DNA from: JBBRHH01 sp963788015
GTDB lineage: Bacteria; Planctomycetota; Phycisphaerae; Tepidisphaerales; Tepidisphaeraceae
DNA length: 64,000 bases
Assembly (NCBI GenBank): GCA_963788015.1
Contig: CAWBEY010000012.1
Coordinates: 1,550,001-1,614,000 of the forward strand
Reading direction: 5' to 3'
The translations under genes and the position numbers were made by a program. How positions within the stretch are numbered: position 1 is the stretch's first letter; each line of letters starts with the position of its first letter. This document shows positions 1 to 7,900 of this stretch, one piece after another. Below the pieces are notes generated by a model. That model was not told where the DNA came from. It did not search any database and worked only from the letters and a program-made list of their open reading frames with translations.

Positions 1-143
1 CAGGGGCGGCCCTTCAAGACCGCGCCGCCTACTACACCGGCCAGATGAAACTCTACCGCCAGGCCCTTGAAGACATCACCAACACCAAAGTCACCGGCAT
101 CTATCTAGTCTTCCTGACCGCCAAACAAGTCGTCGCCCTGTAA
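1..143 (+). CDS. 3' end of a RecB/AddA-family helicase-nuclease (partial)
   Basis: Only the last ~46 codons are in the window, ending with TAA at 141-143. The reading frame from base 3 gives a C-terminus with the pattern QMxLYRQALEDI followed by TGIYLVFLTAKQVVAL. A tyrosine/alpha-helical stretch followed by a short beta strand (hydrophobic-LVFL-x4-VV-L) is typical of the end of the PD-(D/E)XK nuclease domain in UvrD/AddA/RecB proteins, where the last strand closes the nuclease core. The catalytic residues lie upstream of the window, so the assignment rests on this tail only. Confidence 0.45.
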   Translation, partial: GAALQDRAAYYTGQMKLYRQALEDITNTKVTGIYLVFLTAKQVVAL

Positions 144-214
144 CATAGGATGCACTTGCCAGAGGTGGTGATCCGACTTGGCACAATTTGGATCTTTTTC
201 TCGCTCTCCTCCTG

Positions 215-220
215 TATAAT
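215..220 (+). promoter_or_regulatory. possible -10 box (TATAAT) of the PEP-CTERM gene
   Basis: A perfect TATAAT lies 46 bases upstream of the ATG at 266. No good -35 box is found at 16-18 bases; the nearest TTGGCA (178-183) is 31 bases away. It is therefore weak evidence for a promoter, but it argues that translation starts at 266 rather than at the upstream in-frame ATG at 188. Confidence 0.3.
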
Positions 221-265
221 GCTCACACTTCCACTCCGATCTCAGGTGAATCCAGGCTGCGCTGC

Positions 266-1684
266 ATGATCAAAAAGACCCTGGCCATTTTCCCCCTTCT
301 TCTTATTCCGCATCTCACCAACGCGGTCCCCACGTTGTATGGACCAAACCAGAGCCCAAACACCTATTCCTCAACCCTCCGCCTCACCACCTTCGCCACC
401 AATCTGAACTATCCCACCAGCATGCAGGAATTCGGCCCGGCCGGCGACTCGGGGATCCTCGTTGGCACAACCTCCGGCGGCCCTTTCTACTCCGCTTCGT
501 CCTCCGGCAAGCTCCTCTTCCTCAAAGACACCAATCACGATGGCGTCGCCGATCAAACTTTCGATATCACACCCTCCGGCGGTCTTCCCGGCAGCATCAC
601 CGCCGTCCGCAAGGCGGGCGATCTCCTGCTCGTCACCAGCGGCGTCGGCTCCACCGCGCCCGTCATCAACGTTCTCCGCCAAGGCGCCAGCCCCACGGCC
701 CCACTCACCTCCGTCGGCACCATCACCCTGAATTTTCCCGCATCATGGGAGCACGAGTCCTACTCTCTGGCCGTCCGCCCCAGCCCCGCCCAGCCCGGCA
801 GCTTTGATGTCCTCTTCAATGTCGGCTCCCAATTCAACGATGTGTCCGCTGCCACCACCATCACCGCCACCACGAGCGGCAGCGCCACGGGCTTCACCAC
901 CGTGACGCTTCAACCTGAGTCCATTTACAAAACCACTCTCACTGACACCGGAACCAGCGCCTCCTTCACAAACCCACTGCAAGTCGCAAAGGGACTCCGA
1001 AACGCCGCTGGCATAGCTTTTCATCCCACCACAGGCGATCTCTATTTCACCGACAATGGCATGGACGGCACCGCCACCAACGGCCATCCAGCAGACATCT
1101 ACGGCAACGCGGCCTACAGCCTCGACACCCTCCACGCCATTAGTGCCGCCACAATCGGTACGTCGGTCCCCGACTACGCCTTTTCCAGCAGCTTCTTCGA
1201 AAACACCGCTCCGCCCACGACGCATGGCGCGCCCACCGCTCTGGCCGCCTTCGCACCCCTCAACGGCCAATCCACGGAGGAATCCGAAGGCCCCAACGAA
1301 ATCGCCTTCGCCCCCTCCTCCTTCCCCCAAGGCCTTAATAACGGCATATTCATCGGCTTTCATGGCCAATTCGATCAAACCGGCAACCCCGACCCCAACA
1401 CCGGCACTGGCAATGAAGAACACCCGGTAGTCTTTTTCAACCTCAACGATGGAACCTACTGGCACTTCATCGACAACACCAATCCCACCCCCATCGGCCA
1501 TCTGGATGGCCTCCTCTCCACCGCCGATTCTCTTTACCTCTCCGACATCGCCACCGGCAGCCTTTTCAACACCCCCTACAACACCGGCGCCATCTACCAG
1601 ATTCAATCTGTCCCCGAACCCGCCTCCCTCGGCCTCCTCCTCCTCGCCGCCGCCCTCACCCTCCCACGCCGCAATCGTACCTGA
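266..1684 (+). CDS. PEP-CTERM sorting-domain protein with a glucose/sorbosone-dehydrogenase-like beta-propeller
   Basis: Secreted protein of 472 residues from the ATG at 266. An upstream in-frame ATG at 188 would add 26 residues that do not look like a signal peptide, whereas MIKKTLAIFPLLLIPHLTNA is a normal Sec signal. The middle carries propeller-like repeats, including GLRNAAGIAFHPTTGDLYFT, typical of sugar/sorbosone dehydrogenase and NHL-type folds. The end is a PEP-CTERM tripartite tag: VPEPAS, a hydrophobic helix (LGLLLLAAALTL) and a basic tail (PRRNRT), which predicts processing by an exosortase and attachment to the envelope or extracellular matrix. No catalytic function can be assigned. 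Stand-alone gene; the next gene is convergent. Confidence 0.8.
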   Translation: MIKKTLAIFPLLLIPHLTNAVPTLYGPNQSPNTYSSTLRLTTFATNLNYPTSMQEFGPAGDSGILVGTTSGGPFYSASSSGKLLFLKDTNHDGVADQTFDITPSGGLPGSITAVRKAGDLLLVTSGVGSTAPVINVLRQGASPTAPLTSVGTITLNFPASWEHESYSLAVRPSPAQPGSFDVLFNVGSQFNDVSAATTITATTSGSATGFTTVTLQPESIYKTTLTDTGTSASFTNPLQVAKGLRNAAGIAFHPTTGDLYFTDNGMDGTATNGHPADIYGNAAYSLDTLHAISAATIGTSVPDYAFSSSFFENTAPPTTHGAPTALAAFAPLNGQSTEESEGPNEIAFAPSSFPQGLNNGIFIGFHGQFDQTGNPDPNTGTGNEEHPVVFFNLNDGTYWHFIDNTNPTPIGHLDGLLSTADSLYLSDIATGSLFNTPYNTGAIYQIQSVPEPASLGLLLLAAALTLPRRNRT

Positions 1685-1813
1685 AGTCTCCATTCTGACT
1701 TCTGCTCGCCAGGCAAGAATTGCTCTACGCCCAGGCTGTCAACTACGCCTTCGGGCAACTCATTCGTGCCGATTGGTGTTGATTCGTGGCAAAAATTCCC
1801 GCCCCAATCCCCG

Positions 1814-2377
1814 CTAGCTCGGCGGCAGCGCCTGCGCCGCCGGCGCATCCAGGCTTCGCACCCGCTTGGCAGCCGCGGGCGCGCTCGCATCTTTGGCGTT
1901 CTGCGTTCCCCGCGCCATCGCGATTACCCCTGTCCGCGCCAGTTCCGTAATCCCATAACTCGACATCAAATCCACAAACGACTCCAGCTTCTCTTCCGTT
2001 CCCGAAAGCTCCACCATCAAGCTCCCTTTGGCCACATCCACCACCCGGCCACGAAACAACTTTACGATCTCAATCACTTCCCCGCGATTTTCCGGCGTGA
2101 CCGAGACCGTCAGGAGCAAAAGATCGCGCTCGATATATGCCAAGTCCTTAAAGTCGCGCACCTTCACCACTTCAACAAGCTTCGCCAATTGCTTGCGCAC
2201 CTGTTCGACGGTGTTGTCATCGGCATTGACCACGATTGTCATTCGCGACAAATCCCCGGTTTCTGTTCGCCCCACCACCAGCGAGTCAATGTTAAAGCCC
2301 CGTGCCGAAAACATTCCAGCCACCCGGGCCAACACACCCGGCTCATTAATTACCAACGCCGAAATCACATGACGCAT
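1814..2377 (-). CDS. ilvN: acetolactate synthase small (regulatory) subunit
   Basis: Regulatory subunit of acetohydroxyacid synthase, the first common step of valine, leucine and isoleucine synthesis; it activates the large subunit and gives feedback inhibition by valine. The 187-residue product has an N-terminal ACT domain (about residues 3-78, beginning MRHVISALVINEPGVLARVA and containing the RGFNIDSL motif) followed by the C-terminal small-subunit domain (about 84-158, with RELLLI-type and SYGITELARTG motifs). A 25-residue Ala/Pro-rich tail extends past the family norm. The large subunit gene is not adjacent in this window. Intact reading frame. Confidence 0.95.
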   Translation of the reverse strand: MRHVISALVINEPGVLARVAGMFSARGFNIDSLVVGRTETGDLSRMTIVVNADDNTVEQVRKQLAKLVEVVKVRDFKDLAYIERDLLLLTVSVTPENRGEVIEIVKLFRGRVVDVAKGSLMVELSGTEEKLESFVDLMSSYGITELARTGVIAMARGTQNAKDASAPAAAKRVRSLDAPAAQALPPS

Positions 2378-2444
2378 GAAGTCTCCTCTAAGCCAATTGA
2401 AGGCCGGGAAGTGTACGCCAAGCCGCCCGGAAGAAAAAGCCGGA

Positions 2445-2738
2445 TCACTTTCGCAATTCCGCCTCCACGTCTCGATACCCGCTTAGCACCCGAACGATCT
2501 GCAAGGGATGAGTCTCCGGGCGGTAGACGATCATATAGGATCGCACCGTCCAGACGCGCAGCGCCTCATCCGTCAGATCCTCACGCACATGCCCCATCCC
2601 CGGCATACGCGCCATCGCACCATCGCGTCGTGAATCTCCGCCAATACCCGATTGGCTGCCACCGGATTATCAAGAGCGATGAAGTCCCAAATCTCATTAA
2701 CGTCGCGCCGCGCTCCACGTCATGCGATATTCATTCAT
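2445..2738 (-). pseudogene. parE: ParE-type toxin, broken by two frameshifts
   Basis: Reading the minus strand gives MNEYRMTWS, then after a frameshift near 2705 DVNEIWDFIALDNPVAANRV, then after a second near 2610 MARMPGMGHVREDLTDEALR, VWTVRSYMIVYRP and a terminal VLSGYRDVEAELRK. This is the RelE/ParE-superfamily pattern (WDYIA-type helix, RMP-GxxREDL, YMIVYRP core strands). The ATG overlaps the stop of the upstream antitoxin gene in an ATGA, as in functional parDE pairs. All conserved blocks survive, so the shifts may be sequencing errors and the toxin may be intact in the organism. If real, the toxin is inactive. Confidence 0.75.
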
Positions 2739-3001
2739 TGCGCGTGCTCCTGCAGCGCGTTGCTCTTGCGGCGAATCTCTTCAAAAACCTCCTCGCCATC
2801 TACAAGTTCCCCCCGGTTCGCCTGCTCCATGCCCACCGCAATCTGCCCGCGCAGGCGCTGCAACTTCAGCTCCCGTAAACAGTCGTGGTCGTCCAGCAGG
2901 TGCAGGGCCTCCTGCACAACCTCTTCAGCCGATGCGTACCGGCCGCTGCGCAGCTTTTCATTAATCAGATTCTCAACTTCAGGCGGAACCGTTATTCGCA
3001 T
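2735..3001 (-). CDS. parD: ParD-family antitoxin
   Basis: Antitoxin of a type II toxin-antitoxin pair; it represses the operon as a dimer and neutralises the ParE-like product encoded just downstream. The product begins MRITVPPEVENLINEKLRSG, the ribbon-helix-helix N-terminus of ParD/CopG proteins (a beta strand with ITVPPE followed by two helices with RYASAEEVVQEALHLL). The C-terminal half is acidic and helical, as expected for the toxin-binding part. The start at 3001 is chosen over the GTG at 3019 because a perfect AAGGAG lies six bases before it. The stop overlaps the toxin start. Confidence 0.85.
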   Translation of the reverse strand: MRITVPPEVENLINEKLRSGRYASAEEVVQEALHLLDDHDCLRELKLQRLRGQIAVGMEQANRGELVDGEEVFEEIRRKSNALQEHAQ

Positions 3002-3132
3002 CGCATGCTCCTTGGTCACTTGCGATTATAGAGACCCTGCGCAGGCGCATAGTAAAACCGAGTTGCCGTTGAACATCGAGTGAGGCATCGTATGGCGACA
3101 TCAGCCCCGTGCTCCCTTAAAATATCCTCACC

Positions 3133-4272
3133 ATGGAAACCCTAACCGCCCCTATCTCCACTGACGATCCCATCAACGCCCAAATCCTCGCCGTCTCCGA
3201 AGATAAAATCCGCGGCTTTCTTCCCGATCCTTTCGGCCAAATCGCCGCGCAGAGCGGCGTCGAGCTGCCCGTCGTCCTCGAACGCATCCAGGCCATGCTC
3301 CGCGCCGGCACCATCCGCCGTGTCCGCCAGACCCTGATGGCCACCAATCTCGCCCGCGGCTCGCTGGTCGCATGGGTCGTCCCCGCCCGAAAAGCTCCAG
3401 TCGGCCTTCGACTACATGTTCCAGCACGACCCCTTCTCCGGCCACGTCGTCATCCGCTCCACCGACACCGCCATTACCGGCTCGCAATACCGCCTCTGGA
3501 CCACCATTAAGGTTCCCCAGGGTTTCTCTCTCGAAAAACACTGTCAATTTCTCGCAGCCCAGTGCGGCGCGACCAGCTTCCGTCTTATGCCCGCCAAGCG
3601 CCTTTTCGCCCTGGGCGTCGGCCACGTTCGCCGTCGGGGCATGGAACCCGGCAGCAAGTCGGATGAACTGGCCGAAGTGCTCGACACTCAGATCGTCGAG
3701 CTCACCGATCTCGAATGGCGTGTCCTGGTCGCCCTCAAGCGAGAGTTCGAGCCCGATGAAATCCACGAAAACCTCTGGCAGCCCGCGCGCCGTAGAAGCC
3801 GGCGTCAGCCTCGACCAATTCTATGAGGTTGCCCACAACCTCAATCAGCCGCGGCGTCGTCGGCCGATTCTCCACCTTCCTCGAGCACGTCAAGCAACTC
3901 TCCACCGGCGAACGCGTCACCAAATTCAACGCCCTCTTCCACTGGGCGGTTCCGGAAGGCCGGGAGATCGAAACTGGCCGCCAAGTCGGCCGATTCCACA
4001 TCATGACCCACGCCTACTGGCGCGAAGGCGGCCCGGAATTCGCCAACGTCAACATCATGGGCGTCGCCCACGGCACCGAGAAGGAAATGGTCCTCGCCCA
4101 CAAAAAAGCCATCGACGAACATCTCGAATCCGTCGGCATCCCCGTCAGCTACACCAACGTCTTCTGGGGCGGCCGCAGCGAAATCAAGCCCAGCGAAATC
4201 TCACCGTTCGCATATCTCGACTGGTGCAAAAGCAACGGCATCGATCCGGAATCGATGCGTGAGAACTCATAA
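3133..4272 (+). CDS. fused AhbA/AhbB-like siroheme decarboxylase (Lrp/AsnC superfamily), three frameshifts
   Basis: AhbA and AhbB normally form a heterodimer that decarboxylates siroheme to didecarboxysiroheme in the alternative haem/haem d1 route. Here two consecutive units lie in one gene. The first half has the winged-helix part (ILAVSEDKIRGFLPDPFGQI, GTIRRVRQTLMA) and the ferredoxin-like half (YRLWTTIKVPQGF, LFALGVGHV); the second repeats this plan (LEWRVLVALKREFEPDEIHE, FNALFHWAVP, MTHAYWREGG, FWGGRSEIKPSEISPFAYLD). Frameshifts fall near 3382, 3780 and 3840. Total length about 380 residues equals AhbA plus AhbB. Planctomycete genomes often annotate this protein simply as an AsnC-family regulator; which role it has here is inferred. 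It ends 49 bases before the convergent transporter gene. Confidence 0.65.
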
Positions 4273-4320
4273 ATGAAGCCGAGGCGTCCCATACAATCTT
4301 GTTGCATGAGTAAACGAGGC

Positions 4321-5559
4321 TTACACCGCCTCGACCCGATCCTCGCGGTCCCGCCACACCAGCAGGAACACCGCCAGACAGATGGCCGAGCCAATGGCCG
4401 GCACCATCCAAACCCGTGACCACTGGATCACCCCGTTCACCGTGTAATGGTCCACCACGCGACCGGAAATTTCGTTCCCGATCCACATTCCCGCCCCGTA
4501 CACCAAAAACGCAAACAGCGCCTGAGCTGATCCTCGAATCGCGGCCGGGGCTTTCTCATCGGTGTAGATAAATCCGGCCGCCAGGAAAAAGTCGAAACAC
4601 ACTCCATGCAGCGCCACGCCCACCAGCACCAGCGGAATTGGGTGCCCGATGCTGAACAGCAAGTACCGGATCGCCCACGCCGCCATCCCCACCCCCAGCA
4701 CATACTTCATCCCCAGGCGTTTCAGCGCAAAGGGCAACAGCAGCATGAACCCAAGCTCCGACCATTGGCCAATGCTCATCGTCGTCGCGATGTTGTTGAT
4801 CTTCAGATCGCCCAGATACGTCCCGGCAAATCCGTAATAAAACGCCAACGCGATCGTGATGACAAAGCTGATCCCGAAAAAGATCCCAAAGCTCGGCACC
4901 AGCAGCAGGCTAAAGGCCCGGAGAAACGGAATTGCGTCCCCCTTCTTTCCCGACGGCGGCGTATGCGGCAGCGCTAGGCCGAACACGCCCAGGATCACCG
5001 ACAAAACCGCCGCCATCATCAACGGCCGATTGGTCGCCGCCGCCCCCTTGGGCAAGAGCGCGTCAATCGACATCCCGGCCGCGATCCATCCAAAAGTCCC
5101 CAGCACCCGCAAGCTGGGGAAGTCGCGCGTCGCGTCGGGAATGTGCGCAAACGCGATGGAATTCGAGACCGCCAGCGTCGGGTTATAAAGCAGCGCATAG
5201 GCCAGAGAAATCCACCACAACTCGCCATAGCTGTGGACGTGCCCCATCGCATAAAGCAGCGCTGCCCCGCCCAAATGACAGCCGGCCATCAGATACTCGC
5301 TTGAGATAAAACGATCCGCCACCTGCCCCGCAACCATTGTGGACAGAATCGCCCCCAGCGCCATCGTGCCGTAAAGGCTTCCGATCTGCGTCCCGGAAAA
5401 GTGCAGCGTCTCTTTGCAGTAGACGTTGAAGACCACAAACCAGGCCCCCCAGATCGCAAACTGCAAAAACATCATCACCGACAACCGCAGCCGCAGGCTG
5501 AGTTCCAGCGGCGGCTTGGAAATAACGCTGTGATACGGCAATGTTCCGACGTCAGACAT
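4321..5559 (-). CDS. nucleoside:H+ symporter of the MFS (NupG/XapB-like)
   Basis: Inner-membrane permease of 412 residues, close to the ~418 of E. coli NupG. The N-terminus has the family block LSVMMFLQFAIWGAWFVVF, followed by GTQIGSLYGTMALGAI and about twelve hydrophobic segments in a 6+6 layout. LGTFGWIAAG and the motif FYYGFAGTYL in the second half also fit the nucleoside-symporter branch. It probably takes up ribonucleosides with protons. The gene is intact and monocistronic; comB lies downstream in the same direction after about 70 bases read from the other side. Confidence 0.85.
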   Translation of the reverse strand: MSDVGTLPYHSVISKPPLELSLRLRLSVMMFLQFAIWGAWFVVFNVYCKETLHFSGTQIGSLYGTMALGAILSTMVAGQVADRFISSEYLMAGCHLGGAALLYAMGHVHSYGELWWISLAYALLYNPTLAVSNSIAFAHIPDATRDFPSLRVLGTFGWIAAGMSIDALLPKGAAATNRPLMMAAVLSVILGVFGLALPHTPPSGKKGDAIPFLRAFSLLLVPSFGIFFGISFVITIALAFYYGFAGTYLGDLKINNIATTMSIGQWSELGFMLLLPFALKRLGMKYVLGVGMAAWAIRYLLFSIGHPIPLVLVGVALHGVCFDFFLAAGFIYTDEKAPAAIRGSAQALFAFLVYGAGMWIGNEISGRVVDHYTVNGVIQWSRVWMVPAIGSAICLAVFLLVWRDREDRVEAV

Positions 5560-5633
5560 GTCAATACTCCTCAGCCTTGGCCCATGGCGATGAATGGGAA
5601 TGTACGCGGGAAGTTATCCTAATCAAAGTGCGG

Positions 5634-6354
5634 TTAGCGCGTAACCCGCAGCGGCCCCGATCTCACCACGCCCACCACCCCCACCGCATCCAATCGGCTC
5701 GCAAAATCGATGTCCGCTCCCAGCCCCACGGCCAAGACATTCCTTCCTCCGATCGAATCCGCCAGCACCTCCCGCAAGTTGCAGCGCGCTGACCTGAAAA
5801 ACTCTCCGGCCATCCGCGCCCGATCTGACGCGCACTCTACCTTCGCTACCGCCCCCAGAGCATCCAGCACCGCCCCCGCCCCGACCACATCCTCCAACGC
5901 AAACTCACCGCCCGTTCCCGCGCACAGCAGCGTCACGTCCATGCCAAATTTTTGAAGTTGCCGCGCCACTGCGGAAGCATTCACCAGTGCTCCCGTTAAC
6001 ACCGCCCCGGCCCCGGCCGCCGCGATCAATGCACGCGTGCCGTTGGTGGTGGACATGAACACTGTCTTGCCGCCATGCTCGATGCGCCCTGAACGCTCCG
6101 GGACTATTCCCCAGATCGAACCCGGCCGGCGGCAGACATTTCTCCTCACCGCACAAAACCCGCTCCCCTTCAAACCCCCGCGCCGCGTCGGCAGCGTCGT
6201 GAGTGCTTCCAAAAATCCGAATCTCGGCCACCCCCGCCGCCAGCGCCGCGGCCATCGAGGTTGTCGCCCGCAGCACATCAAACACCACCACCGCTCGCCC
6301 GCTCAAATCCCTCTCCCGTAAATCCGCAGGCAAAAAGATCACGTCGGCTCGCAT
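5634..6354 (-). CDS. comB: 2-phosphosulfolactate phosphatase-like protein (ComB), one frameshift
   Basis: ComB hydrolyses 2-phosphosulfolactate in coenzyme M synthesis in methanogens; bacterial homologues are common but their substrate is mostly unknown. The N-terminal half reads VVVFDVLRATTSMAAALAAG, then GERVLCGEEKCLPPAGFDLGN, which are the conserved ComB blocks with the catalytic Asp/Arg. After a frameshift near 6110 the second half reads KTVFMSTTNGTRAL, VTLLCAGTGGEFALEDVVGAG, also conserved. Start at 6354 is preferred to the ATG at 6369 because AAAGGA lies six bases before it. About 240 residues, normal for the family. Confidence 0.85.
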
Positions 6355-6412
6355 TACTAGTCCTTTCATCTGCCTCCCTTTCTACTTCTCGCTTTGTCTG
6401 TAGGTGGCTTAT

Positions 6413-7884
6413 TCAGGCGAGGATGGGGTGGATGATTTTGCCTTCCACGTCGGTGAGTCGGAAATAGCGGCCCTGGAATTTGTAGTTGAGGCGGGTGTGG
6501 TCGATGCCCATGAGGTGGAGGATGGTGGCGTGGAGGTCGTACACGTGGACGGGGTTTTCGGTGATGTTGTAGGAGTAGTCGTCGGTGGCGCCGTGGGTGA
6601 TGCCGGGTTTGATGCCGGCGCCGGCCATCCAGACTGAGAAGCAGCGGGGGTGGTGGTCGCGGCCGTAGCTGGTGGCGGTGAGCTCGCCCTGGGAGTAGAC
6701 GGTGCGGCCAAACTCGCCGCCCCAGACGACGAGGGTGTCTTCGAGAAGGCCGCGCTGCTTTAAGTCGGCGAGTAGGGCAGCGGTGGGCTGATCGGTGTCA
6801 CGGCATTGCTTGCGCATGTCGCGGGGGAGGTTGGAGTGCTGGTCCCAGCCGATGTGGAACAACTGCACGAAGCGGACGTCGCGCTCGGCGAGGCGGCGGG
6901 CGAGGAGGCAGTTGGCGGCATAGGTGCCGGGCTTGCGGACGTCTGGGCCGTATTTCTCGAGAACATCGGCGGGCTCTTTGGAGATGTCGGCCAGATCGGG
7001 GACGGAGGCCTGCATGCGGAAGGCGAGCTCATATTGGGAGATTCGCGTGGCGATTTCGGGATCGCCGACGATGGGCTCGCGAAGCTGGTTGAGCTTTGAG
7101 AGGGTGTCGAGCATGGAGCGGCGGTCGGAGCGTTCGACGCCGGGGGGATTGTTGAGATAGCTGACGGGTTCGCCCGAGCCTTGCAGGCGCACGCCCTGGT
7201 GCTGGGTGGGGAGGAAGCCGCTGCCCCAGTTGCGGTCGGAGAGGGGCTGGGCCTGGCCTTCGCCCTTGGAGATGAGGACGACGTAGGCGGGGAGGTCCTT
7301 GTTTTCAGAGCCGAGTCCATAGGAGAACCACGAACCGATGGAGGGGCGGCCGGCGATTTGGGAGCCGGATTGGAAGAAGGTGACGGCCGGGTCGTGGTTG
7401 ATGGCCTCGGTGTACATGGACTTGATGACGCAGATGTCGTCGGCCATTTTTGCGGTGTGGGGGATGGCGTCGCTCATCCAGGTGCCGTTTTTGCCGTAGC
7501 GGTCGAACTTGAAGGCGGAGGGGGCGACGGGGAAGGACTTTTGGCCGGAGGTCATGCCGGTGAGGCGCTGGCCCATTCGGATGGAGGCGGGGAGGTCCTG
7601 GCCGTGGAGTTTCTGGAGATCGGGCTTGTAGTCGAAGAGGTCGAGTTGGGAGGGGCGCCGGCCTGGAAGAGGTAGATGACGCGTTTGGCTTTGGCGGGGA
7701 AATGGGGAAGGCCGGGGAGGGCGGAGGAAGGTTTGGCGGCGATGTCGAGGGCGGCGCCGGAGGAGGCCGATTGGGCGAAGAGGGCGCCGAGGGCGGCCAT
7801 GCCGATGCCGGCGGCGGAGTGCTTGAGGAAGGTGCGGCGGTTCAGGGCGTCCTGCATCTGGATGATGGAGAGTGGATCTTTCAT
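6413..7884 (-). CDS. DUF1501 (sulfatase-like fold) Tat-exported protein, one frameshift
   Basis: Exported protein of about 490 residues from the planctomycete-expanded DUF1501 family, which has an alkaline-phosphatase/sulfatase-like fold. The N-terminus carries a twin-arginine signal (RRTFLKHSAAGIGMAALGAL, residues 16-35). KRVIYLFQAGAPS is followed by a frameshift near 7648 and then LDLFDYKP-type sequence, GIRMGQ-like and PSAFKFDRYGKNG; later blocks include AINHDPAVTFFQSGS, WDQHSNL, VVWGGEFGRT and GRDHHPRCFSVWMAG, all characteristic of the family, with His/Asp residues suitable for metal binding. It starts 16 bases after the stop of the cytochrome/DUF1549/DUF1553 gene and is surely co-transcribed with it. 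Substrate unknown. Confidence 0.9.
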
Positions 7885-7900
7885 AACGGCTTTCGAGGTT

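Noticed and set aside
743..1693. 316-codon minus-strand open frame
   Set aside because: Antisense shadow of the PEP-CTERM gene with Gly/Glu-rich composition.
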